Source: Nitrosomaritimum sp035528495 (GTDB lineage Archaea; Thermoproteota; Nitrososphaeria; Nitrososphaerales; Nitrosopumilaceae). Taken from it: DNA of 64,000 bases. Under the pieces are notes generated by a model. That model worked only from the letters and a program-made list of their open reading frames with translations, did not search any database and had not been told where the DNA came from. The stretch spans positions 1 to 64,000 of the forward strand of contig DATKYM010000100.1 in the NCBI GenBank assembly GCA_035528495.1, given 5' to 3'. This document shows positions 1 through 6,519 of the stretch, piece after piece. The position numbers were made by a program, and so were the translations under genes. The number at the start of each line of letters is the position of its first letter. The stretch's first letter is position 1.

Positions 1-2
1 TA

Positions 3-350
3 ATTGGTGCTACAAATAGATTGGATATTGTGGATCCTGCGCTTCTACGACCTGGCAGATTTGATAGGATAATCGAAGTACCAAATCCAGATGCACATGG
101 TATTGAAATGATATTTAAAATTCACACCAAAGAGAAACCACTTGAAGATAATGTTGATCTGAAAAAACTAGCAGAAATGGCAAAAGGATTTAGTGGAGCT
201 GAGATTGAAGAGGTATGCAATCGTGCAGCCCTTTTGGGAGTAAAGCGATTTGTTGAGAACAAGGAGAAATCTGTCAAGGCAATTAAAATCACTCAAAAAG
301 ATCTAGAGAACTCAATAGATGATATAAAGAAAACAAAACCTCCATCTTAA
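3..350 (+). CDS. AAA+ ATPase, CDC48/VAT-type, C-terminal part (cut by window edge)
   Basis: Only the C-terminal 115 or so residues are present; the reading frame is open to the left edge, so the true start lies outside. The visible part holds the second region of homology of AAA ATPases (GATNR, then ALLRPGRFDR with the arginine finger) followed by the small helical lid domain (FSGAEIEEVCNRAAL). In this family ATP hydrolysis drives protein unfolding or remodelling, often feeding the proteasome. The lid wording is closer to CDC48/VAT than to proteasome-activating nucleotidase, and the HbYX-type C-terminus of the latter is not present (it ends KTKPPS). The exact paralogue cannot be decided from this fragment. 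Confidence 0.85.
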   Translation: MGATNRLDIVDPALLRPGRFDRIIEVPNPDAHGIEMIFKIHTKEKPLEDNVDLKKLAEMAKGFSGAEIEEVCNRAALLGVKRFVENKEKSVKAIKITQKDLENSIDDIKKTKPPS

Positions 351-408
351 ATTATCATGATTGATTTTATTAGCATTCTTTTTTTAAGATGATGGACATT
401 AAAAAATT

Positions 409-693
409 ATGGAATCTTCAGAAATCATTTCCGAAATAGAAGAAATTGTGAAGTCTCAATCAGGTGGAAATTACTCAAAATGGATGATAGGCAGAACAAA
501 TGATTCTGAAAACAGTAAAACCAAACGCGGAGAACCAAATAGTTGGAGGGATTGGGATGCCAATTCTAAAGATGATGCTGATAAAGTAGAATCTTATTTT
601 ATAGACAAAGGAATGAGGCAAGATTCAGAAAGTTATGGGAGTGCAGATTTTGTATATGTCTTTTATATAGGATCCCCTCAGGAGAAAGTCTGA
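409..693 (+). CDS. small conserved-looking protein of unknown function, 94 aa
   Basis: A 94-residue soluble, charged protein with no signal peptide or membrane segment. A T-rich box at about 380-390 (TTTTTTAAGAT) sits about 25 nt ahead of the ATG, fitting a leaderless archaeal transcript. The segment KWMIGRTND, then a W-x-x-W-D-A-N stretch, D-x-V-E-S-Y-F-I-D-K-G-M and a hydrophobic end (FVYVFYI) give an alternating beta/helix pattern. The 'I-G-x-T-N-D' wording recalls small GIY-YIG-like proteins, but the GIY and YIG motifs themselves are not clear, so I do not assign a nuclease function. Confidence 0.6.
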   Translation: MESSEIISEIEEIVKSQSGGNYSKWMIGRTNDSENSKTKRGEPNSWRDWDANSKDDADKVESYFIDKGMRQDSESYGSADFVYVFYIGSPQEKV

Positions 694-799
694 ATAAACC
701 CTTGTCAAAACCTCATTCTATTAATTATACTTTTGAGAAATAATTTGTCAAGAATAATTGGTTCAATCATATTGATTAAAAATCAGAAAAGATAAGAAA

Positions 800-1085
800 A
801 TGAGCTTGGAATATGTCCTTATGATAGGTATTGCATTGAGTGGAAAAACAACATATGTTAAAGCTAATTTTGATCATGATCTAATAAAGATTAATCACAT
901 CCTAGTTTTCAAATAATTATTTCAAAATAAATCATTATTTTGAAAAAGTTAGTCGATGCTAATTTTTAAAAAAAATTAATTTAAAAAAATCAAATTCACT
1001 GGAGATCTTGAAATATCAATTCCTGAATATTCTACCGAATAAAGAATGTGAAATTGATGAGGTTTTTTTAGAGGTAAATGACTGA
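800..1085 (+). pseudogene. possible decayed P-loop kinase gene
   Basis: Positions 800-916 encode 38 residues starting MSLEYVLMIGIALSGKTTY, which contains a Walker A loop (G-x4-S-G-K-T-T) like that of small AAA_33-type nucleotide/polynucleotide kinases, then stop. After an AT-rich stretch, a different frame (1002-1085) reads ILPNKECEIDEVF and then ends. Both pieces look coding but are in different frames and far too short for a kinase. The first piece is convincing as a P-loop start; that the second belongs to the same gene is a guess. Confidence 0.35.
920..945. repeat. near-perfect AT-rich palindrome (11-bp stem, 4-nt loop)
   Basis: TTTCAAAATAA (920-930), loop ATCA, TTATTTTGAAA (935-945). 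It sits in the middle of the possible kinase remnant. It could be a terminator-like hairpin, a deletion scar or a protein-binding site; no T-run follows immediately. Confidence 0.6.
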
Positions 1086-1162
1086 ATTTTCCAAAAATAT
1101 TATTTTAAAAGTACAAAGTACCTAAATGACAACTAGGCATAAAGTGGTCAACATTAACTGAG

Positions 1163-1199
1163 TTTGTGAAAGTCATAGACTAGTGATACTTTTTTATCA
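1163..1199 (+). repeat. 37-nt repeat, copy 1 of a promoter-like element
   Basis: The sequence matches 4871-4907 at 36 of 37 positions (one C/T difference at position 18 of the repeat). The second copy lies exactly where the promoter of the coiled-coil gene should be. Here no convincing gene follows on the plus strand: the next gene is the 3' end of the minus-strand DUF21-CBS gene. It is therefore an orphan promoter copy, or the promoter of a short RNA of roughly 1222-1255. Confidence 0.7.
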
Positions 1200-1271
1200 A
1201 AAAGAAAATGTTTTTCATGTTATTCGTCCCGCACGTCATGAAATTCATTTTTTTATAGTCATAAAAATTTG

Positions 1272-2264
1272 TCATTTGTCTGATTCACCCACAATGTTGC
1301 CTACAATTTCTTCAATTAGATCCTCAATAGTGATAAGGCCTTCCAAGTTCTCATCTTCATTTTGAACAATAGCCATATGGTCAATATTTTTTTTTAGTTC
1401 CATAAACAAATCACTGATTTTCTCATTTGTATAAACGAAAAATGGTTTTCTGGTAATATTTCTGATTATAGTTTTATCATATTGGTCCTCCGGCAATCTT
1501 GCAATGTCCCATATGTGTAAGATTCCAACAATATTTTCAGGAGATGATAAAAACACAGGGATTCTAGAGAACCCTCTTTTTTCAATTTGGGGGAAAACAT
1601 CAGATAGTAAACAATCGCCATTTAATGAAAAGATATTTTTTTTAGGTGTCATTACATCTACGATTGGTTTGTCATCAAATTCAAGGGCCTTTCGTACTAG
1701 AGAGTGCTCTTCTTGTTCTATAGCTTTGTCAGATAATCCTAAATCGATAACTTCCTTGATGTCTTCTTCAGTAATTGGTTTTGGGTAAGAATATCCTCCC
1801 ACTAATTTTAAAAACACTTTTGTGATATATTCTAAAAATAAAACAAAAGGATACGTCAAATAAGAAAATACAAGGAGAAAAGGGCTAAAGCGTAAAGCTA
1901 CTTTTTCAGGTTGAATATTCGAAAAAGTCTTTGGAAATATTTCCCCAAAAATCAATATCACAAAAGTCATAATTCCAATGGCAATACCCACTCCTTGTTC
2001 TCCCAATAATTTGATAGCTACATCTGCTGCCAACACTGAAGATGCCACATTTACCAAAGTATTTCCTAGATTTACACTAGATGTCATTCTATTTGGATTT
2101 GATTTTAATTTGAAAAGAGCGGCTGACCCGCGAACTTTTTTGCGGTAAAGTCGCATTACTTTTGATCGTCTGGTCCCAACTATTGCAATTTCAAGTCCAC
2201 TAAAAAGTGCATAAAAACCAATGAGAATTACAATTGCGATTATTTCTATTTCAATATAGTCCAC
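1272..2264 (-). CDS. DUF21 (CNNM/CorC-type) membrane protein with CBS pair, 330 aa
   Basis: The N-terminal half is a DUF21/CNNM membrane domain: a helix at about 8-28 ending in the family pattern F-S-G-L-E-I-A, a loop N-L-G-N-T-L-V-N-V-A-S, and further helices at about 90-150 with the G-E-I-F-P-K-T motif. A CBS pair follows (about 190-320; VDVMTPK, FSRIPVF, GLITIEDLIEEIVG). Relatives (CorC, HlyC, CNNM) are linked to magnesium or sodium efflux and resistance. It stops just after the second CBS motif, so it lacks the C-terminal CorC_C domain of about 90 residues found in the longer bacterial members. It is transcribed separately, just downstream of the cupredoxin gene on the same strand (30-nt gap), so co-transcription is possible. 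Confidence 0.88.
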   Translation of the reverse strand: MDYIEIEIIAIVILIGFYALFSGLEIAIVGTRRSKVMRLYRKKVRGSAALFKLKSNPNRMTSSVNLGNTLVNVASSVLAADVAIKLLGEQGVGIAIGIMTFVILIFGEIFPKTFSNIQPEKVALRFSPFLLVFSYLTYPFVLFLEYITKVFLKLVGGYSYPKPITEEDIKEVIDLGLSDKAIEQEEHSLVRKALEFDDKPIVDVMTPKKNIFSLNGDCLLSDVFPQIEKRGFSRIPVFLSSPENIVGILHIWDIARLPEDQYDKTIIRNITRKPFFVYTNEKISDLFMELKKNIDHMAIVQNEDENLEGLITIEDLIEEIVGNIVGESDK

Positions 2265-2294
2265 AAAAATCCCCAGTTTCCTAGATGGTTAACG

Positions 2295-3503
2295 CTAAAA
2301 GTTACTTATCCAACCTCGTTGTAACAGAATTTCTGCAGTAGATTGTGTAAGACAAACTGCATCACCGTTTGAATTTTTCATAAATAGATCAAGCCCCTCC
2401 TTGCAGGCTACCTCGCTTGGTTCTGTGCCTGATTTTACCTGTTTCAAAGGTGATTCGTATTCCTCTGGTTCTATGTCAAATTCGCTTGGTACGATACCAT
2501 ATTCGAAAGTCATAAAGGAGCTTTTTGCACTTGGAGCAGTAATTTTCACAGTGTATTCGCCTAATTCTCGTAGGACACCAATTGTTGGAATGGTTTCAGT
2601 AAATTTTGTTTCATCAACTAGTGGTACTTCCATATGAAAGACTGCTACATCTCGGGGGGAAATAACATCTAGAGAGATTTGATATAATTGAACAGGGTTT
2701 TGAATCTCTCCTGAAACTATGATTTGATCTCCGCTCTCATAGAATTTTTTGTCGGTGATTCCAAATATCTGATTGATCAAAACTTGTTCTTTTATGGATG
2801 GCTTTCCAATAACTACAGTTCCAACTACTTTGACTTGCTGTGTGCGTTCTTGTAATGTTACAGTAAGTGTTGTAAATCCATCTGCCTTTTTTAAATCAAA
2901 ATCAGTAACTTGATTCTCATCTATCCAAACAGATTTTGGATCTTTGATAAGTTCTGAAGGTAACCTTACAATAAATTTATCATTATTTATCTTGCCTGCA
3001 AAATTAAATGAAATCATGTTTTTTTCGAGGTTGACCTCGACGTTTACCAAATTTCTTTTCACCTTGTATGCAATATCTACACCAGAATCTGAAACCCCAG
3101 AACCTACATTGTGATAAATATTAAACTCTGGTTCAAGATCAACAATGTTGACAATTCCGAACATCCAAGGATGTATAGTACAAAAATATTTGATTTCGCC
3201 GATGTGTTGCTCCTCAAATAGTACAACGAATTGCCCTCCTGGTTTTAGATGACCGCTATCAAACATTCCAGTTGGACCAGAGCTCAGTGTACCTGAGGTG
3301 ATCGTATGAAATACTGAGTCGGTATTTCCCCATTGAACCTTGTCTCCTGGCCTTGCTGAAATTTCATCAGGGGTAAAATGTATGGTGGACAGTGGTATAG
3401 ATGACCCTGTAGGAATCTGAACCTTTATGGTTTCCGCAAATATGTCATCTGCAATAGGTATTAACAATAACGAGAACATTAGAAAATAAAATAAATTATT
3501 CAT
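2295..3503 (-). CDS. secreted plastocyanin-like cupredoxin with C-terminal accessory domain, 402 aa
   Basis: A signal peptide (about 1-23, ending IFA before ETIKV) is followed by a type-I copper domain at about 27-122. Copper ligands are visible as His66 (VFHTI), Cys108, His111 and Met114 (YFCTIHPWMF). The rest is beta-rich secreted sequence. Near the end are two cysteines (about 367 and 384) and the closing block AEILLQRGW, a tail I recall from several thaumarchaeal exported proteins. Ammonia-oxidising archaea use many such blue copper proteins for extracytoplasmic electron transfer, which is the probable role. No TM anchor follows the domain, so it is probably free or attached through a partner. 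Confidence 0.9.
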   Translation of the reverse strand: MNNLFYFLMFSLLLIPIADDIFAETIKVQIPTGSSIPLSTIHFTPDEISARPGDKVQWGNTDSVFHTITSGTLSSGPTGMFDSGHLKPGGQFVVLFEEQHIGEIKYFCTIHPWMFGIVNIVDLEPEFNIYHNVGSGVSDSGVDIAYKVKRNLVNVEVNLEKNMISFNFAGKINNDKFIVRLPSELIKDPKSVWIDENQVTDFDLKKADGFTTLTVTLQERTQQVKVVGTVVIGKPSIKEQVLINQIFGITDKKFYESGDQIIVSGEIQNPVQLYQISLDVISPRDVAVFHMEVPLVDETKFTETIPTIGVLRELGEYTVKITAPSAKSSFMTFEYGIVPSEFDIEPEEYESPLKQVKSGTEPSEVACKEGLDLFMKNSNGDAVCLTQSTAEILLQRGWISNF

Positions 3504-3639
3504 AAATTTACTTGATTATCAGGTATTTCATGATTATACACAATTCTCAGTTTTGAGATTTGTATTCAAATAATTTTAATGAACTATCAAAAGTGAATAA
3601 TCAACATTTCTAGACACACTTTCCACAGTACTGTAATAG

Positions 3640-3768
3640 TTCATTATTTCATTAGGAGTGGATAGAATTTTGGACATGATCTGGACAATGATTAATGTTA
3701 CAGGAGATCTTACTGCATCTTTATTTTTTGATAAGCGATTAAAAGTTGAAGACTTGCCTTCAGGCTAA
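3640..3768 (+). pseudogene. C-terminal remnant of a dicarboxylate/amino acid:cation symporter (DAACS/GltP-like)
   Basis: The frame reads FIISLGVDRILDMIWTMINV and then T-G-D-L-T-A, ending at a TAA. This is the hallmark end of Na+/H+:dicarboxylate (GltP/DctA) symporters, where a G-V-D-R-x-L-D-M-x-R-T-x-x-N-V-T-G-D motif forms the last transmembrane helix and binding site. Immediately upstream are two in-frame stops (3634-3639), and nothing else of the roughly 400-residue transporter is visible. I read it as the last 42 codons of a deleted gene. Confidence 0.7.
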
Positions 3769-3772
3769 AATA

Positions 3773-3913
3773 ATGGATTCCCATTTTTTCTTTTTTATTT
3801 TTCTCAAAAAATCAGAATTAGAATGGATGTCAGATTCTATTAAAAAGTTTACAATAGAAGAGTTAATTTTTATTTTAAGAGATTCTTATGGAAAAAAGAT
3901 TCTAAAATTATAA
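3773..3913 (+). CDS. possible small protein, 46 aa, unknown
   Basis: An ATG five nt after the symporter-remnant stop opens 46 codons, beginning MDSHFFFFIFLKK and ending YGKKILKL. The stretch is hydrophobic/aromatic then amphipathic, in very AT-rich DNA where such ORFs arise by chance. No clear TATA box or ribosome-binding site precedes it. It may be a neighbour remnant rather than a living gene. Confidence 0.25.
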   Translation: MDSHFFFFIFLKKSELEWMSDSIKKFTIEELIFILRDSYGKKILKL

Positions 3914-3925
3914 AAAAAGTGATGT

Positions 3926-3949
3926 GTATCTAACTAATTTAACAAAACC
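3926..3949 (+). repeat. 24-nt intergenic repeat, copy 1
   Basis: The core GTATCTAACT-A/T-ATTTAACAAAACC is shared with 4743-4766 (23 of 24 positions). Both copies are followed by C-rich sequence and a CTCAT (C-rich then ACTCATT in copy 2). This copy lies about 150 nt ahead of the small zinc-protein gene. Confidence 0.6.
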
Positions 3950-4077
3950 CGCACTTGTCTCATCCCAACTTTGGTGTATTTTTTTCAGAGATTGAGATAA
4001 GGTGATGTTCTAATCAATATCAAGGCATGCCACAAAACATACGGTAGCGCCATATAACAAAAATCATCATAACTTTC

Positions 4078-4383
4078 ATGAATACTTTGAGAGGAATAAG
4101 TTTCGTCGTAAATCCCCTGATAGATGAGTCCAAATCCGCAGCTGCTCCTTGCCAGTTAGTAGCAAGTGAAAGTCGTAATGATGGAAATGACCTCTCAAAG
4201 AACATTTTTTACGCATGTGGTATTTGTGAGGGACCATTAGTCCCAGTTGCAATTTGCACAGTTTGTAAAAAAGCTGTAACTAGAAGGTGTGTAAAATGTA
4301 AAATTCCTCTAAAAATAAATTCACATGAGACCTGCAAAAATTTATTCTCCTTTGGAAGTGAAATTACCAAAAAATACACATAG
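4078..4383 (+). CDS. small Cys-rich zinc-binding protein, 101 aa, unknown
   Basis: Residues from about 47 on carry paired cysteines: ACGICEGPL, ICTVCKK, RCVKCK and a late H-E-T-C, giving two or three CxxC knuckles as in zinc ribbon or treble-clef proteins. The N-terminal 45 residues are polar with no motif. A TATA-like box (CATATAACAA, 4051-4060) lies about 24 nt ahead of the ATG, supporting this leaderless start. The gene stands alone between two repeated intergenic elements. DNA/RNA-binding or a protein-protein role is likely from the knuckles, but this is inference. Confidence 0.65.
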   Translation: MNTLRGISFVVNPLIDESKSAAAPCQLVASESRNDGNDLSKNIFYACGICEGPLVPVAICTVCKKAVTRRCVKCKIPLKINSHETCKNLFSFGSEITKKYT

Positions 4384-4629
4384 TTGCTCATTTTTTAGAA
4401 AAGATAATGAGCATACGTGAAGAAAAATATTTCAACTGGCAAATTTACGGATTATTCGGATAATTTTTAACGAATATCCTTTGGACATTTTACGCCTTAA
4501 TTTTTACCAAACAACTAAGCGTTTTTGGTCTTAAATTCCAGTAATATTTAATACATTTTTTTGATATCAGCATATTTCCAGAACGAAATTCGCACAAATA
4601 GTGCAAAATCTATCTTCCTGACTATATAC

Positions 4630-4665
4630 CCCGCGCCAAGCGAGGTAGGGATCAATTTGGACCCT
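4630..4665 (+). ncRNA. candidate structured RNA: two adjacent hairpins
   Basis: Hairpin 1 is CCCGC, loop GCCAA, GCG-A-GG (4630-4645, one bulged A). Hairpin 2 is AGGG, 11-nt loop, CCCT (4647-4665). The segment is GC-rich compared with its AT-rich surroundings, follows a TATA-like ACTATATACC (4621-4630) and is followed by an A-run. If the TATA box is real, transcription would begin near 4650 and would include only hairpin 2, which counts against a single transcript. It lies in the 546-nt gap ahead of the coiled-coil gene. Confidence 0.3.
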
Positions 4666-4742
4666 CAGTCACAAAAAAAGCTAAAATCATTAAATTTTGA
4701 GTAAAAGCGGTTCTTCAAATTTGAACTCGAAATTGGTGGTGA

Positions 4743-4766
4743 GTATCTAACTTATTTAACAAAACC
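4743..4766 (+). repeat. 24-nt intergenic repeat, copy 2
   Basis: This is the second copy of the element at 3926-3949. It lies about 105 nt ahead of the 37-nt promoter repeat (4871-4907), so the two repeated elements occur close together here but not at the first copy of either. Confidence 0.6.
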
Positions 4767-4870
4767 ACCCCCGACTCATTCAAAAATAATCAATTGAATT
4801 CAATCAGTTTGCCACATGAAATTATCACTGAATCTATGCTGATGTCTAAAAACTTCAACAAATAGCCCAT

Positions 4871-4907
4871 TTTGTGAAAGTCATAGATTAGTGATACTTT
4901 TTTATCA
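4871..4907 (+). promoter_or_regulatory. promoter of the coiled-coil gene, copy 2 of the 37-nt repeat
   Basis: The T-rich end of this repeat (ACTTTTTTATCAT, about 4896-4908) is centred about 27 nt ahead of the ATG at 4930, the spacing expected for a TATA box and a leaderless start. The whole 37-nt block is shared with 1163-1199 with a single mismatch, so the conserved part extends about 25 nt upstream of the TATA/BRE zone, as if an activator site were included. Confidence 0.6.
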
Positions 4908-4929
4908 TAATATTTTCATTTCAAAGTAT

Positions 4930-6519
4930 ATGGTAAAAAAACCATCAAAGACGATGAAAGTATCTAACCAAGCAGCTAAAACCTCGAGTAATTCAAAAAT
5001 TGTCAAAAGAGAACCAACTCCTGCTGCTATTTTAAAAAAAGTAGCAACAGTTTCAGATTCTACTAAAGCGCTTCAAAAGGAGATTAAAGTGATGTCCAAG
5101 ATTTTTGGTGAAAATCAAAAAGTTCTGGTATCCATGAAGGAAATGATAGATGTACTTACCTCCACGCTAGAAAATATCCAAAAACAATCTAATAGGTTAA
5201 ACATCATTGAAGACGATAATCAAAAACTATATGCTGGATTAAATCAGGTAAGAACCCAATCAAATATTATTACAAAAATTAATAGTCAAACATCCAAACT
5301 TCAAGAAGAAGTAAACAAAATAAATCAAATACAAAAATCAGCTCCTAAACCAGAACAATTATCTCAACAAGTAGAAGAAAGTATGAGTTCAATTCGCAAT
5401 AACTCTAAAATGATTATCAAGATTGCCCAACGAATTGATGAGGTAAGAGATGATCTGCGAAATATTTCAGGTAAAACAGATTCGGTATTGAGTATTAGTA
5501 AAGAAGTTGATGGCCTAAAAAATACGATTCAATCTATTTCTGGAAAAACTGACAGGATTGAATCATCATCCATTGCAATATCCAATCTAAAAGAGGAGCT
5601 AGATAGGATTGTAGGTAGGACTGAATCCTTTTCTAACTTGAATTCAGAGCTTGAGGGGATAAAAACTGCCATCGATTCAATTTCAGGAAAAGCTGAAAGA
5701 ATAGATTCTCTAGGAGGTGTTATTGATGGCCTAAAACTGCAGTTCGATACCGTAGCGGCTAAAACAAATTCTATAGGTAGTTTGAGTTCTGAACTAGAAT
5801 CCATTAAGAGTGAAATAAACGCCCTTGCAGGAAAAACTCAAAGAATTTCAGATTTTGGTGGAAAAATGGACCAAATTCAGGCAGAGATAGGAGTTCTTTC
5901 ACATAGAGCAGATTCTACTGCATTTGTAGGGGAGGGATTAAAATCAGTTCAAGAAGATTTTGTGGATTTTAAAAATAATGTTTTTGATAAAACAAACACA
6001 ATTGATCAAAAGGTATCATCAATAGATGAAATGTTAAAAACACAAGATGCATTATCGGCAGAGTTTCATAAAAAAACGGACAAGGTGTTTCAGGAGTTAC
6101 AATCAGTCAAAAATGTTACAAACAAGGTATCTACTGACACTTCAAAAGAAATGATGGCATTGTTGAAACTATCAGAATATCAATCAAACATAAGAATGCA
6201 AGCGGAGTCAAAGTATGGAGAAGCAAAAGATCTTGAAAGCATGGCAACTCAGACAGCCAATATCATCAATCTATTTGACAGATTATCAATAGAGGCAAGT
6301 ACCAATATTCCATTGCCTCATGAAGTAAGAAGGTGGGCTGTAAGTAAGATTCTTGATTGCGCAGATAAATGGGAAATTAGATTTAGTGACGTATTTTCAA
6401 TTTTGGTTGATTCTATAGGAAGAGACCTGCTGAAAGAATCAATAAGAGTTCAGCAAATAAGAGATATCTACGGCATTAGAGCAGTAGATGAAATTAGAAT
6501 AGAGTTGAATATTTCTTAA
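4930..6519 (+). CDS. long coiled-coil protein with six 24-residue repeats, 529 aa
   Basis: I start the gene at 4930 (MVKKPSK) because a TATA-like promoter lies about 27 nt upstream; an ATG at 4891 would lie within the promoter. The first 50 residues are basic and Ser/Lys-rich. About 60-440 is alpha-helical coiled coil containing six tandem repeats of exactly 24 residues (about 180-323), each opening with an S-G-K-T-D-like knuckle and closing with a heptad helix. A compact C-terminal domain (about 445-529; IPLPHEVRRW, ILDCADKWEIRFSDVF) looks globular. No signal peptide or membrane span is seen. The architecture suggests a structural, chromosome- or cytoskeleton-associated or scaffold protein; function is unknown. 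It converges on the glycosyltransferase gene with a 4-nt overlap. Confidence 0.8.
   Translation: MVKKPSKTMKVSNQAAKTSSNSKIVKREPTPAAILKKVATVSDSTKALQKEIKVMSKIFGENQKVLVSMKEMIDVLTSTLENIQKQSNRLNIIEDDNQKLYAGLNQVRTQSNIITKINSQTSKLQEEVNKINQIQKSAPKPEQLSQQVEESMSSIRNNSKMIIKIAQRIDEVRDDLRNISGKTDSVLSISKEVDGLKNTIQSISGKTDRIESSSIAISNLKEELDRIVGRTESFSNLNSELEGIKTAIDSISGKAERIDSLGGVIDGLKLQFDTVAAKTNSIGSLSSELESIKSEINALAGKTQRISDFGGKMDQIQAEIGVLSHRADSTAFVGEGLKSVQEDFVDFKNNVFDKTNTIDQKVSSIDEMLKTQDALSAEFHKKTDKVFQELQSVKNVTNKVSTDTSKEMMALLKLSEYQSNIRMQAESKYGEAKDLESMATQTANIINLFDRLSIEASTNIPLPHEVRRWAVSKILDCADKWEIRFSDVFSILVDSIGRDLLKESIRVQQIRDIYGIRAVDEIRIELNIS
5467..5898 (+). repeat. six tandem 72-bp coding repeats (24 aa each)
   Basis: Units begin at 5467, 5539, 5611, 5683, 5755 and 5827, with no insertions or deletions. 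Each protein unit starts SGKTD/VGRTE/SGKAE/AAKTN/AGKTQ, then a loop S-x-L-S/G and a helix such as VDGLKNTIQSI. The DNA has diverged enough that the repeats are old and kept by selection on length. Confidence 0.85.

Noticed and set aside
1183..1365. 60-codon plus-strand ORF across the end of the DUF21-CBS gene
   Set aside because: It is antisense to a well supported gene, has no family resemblance, and its composition follows from the other strand.
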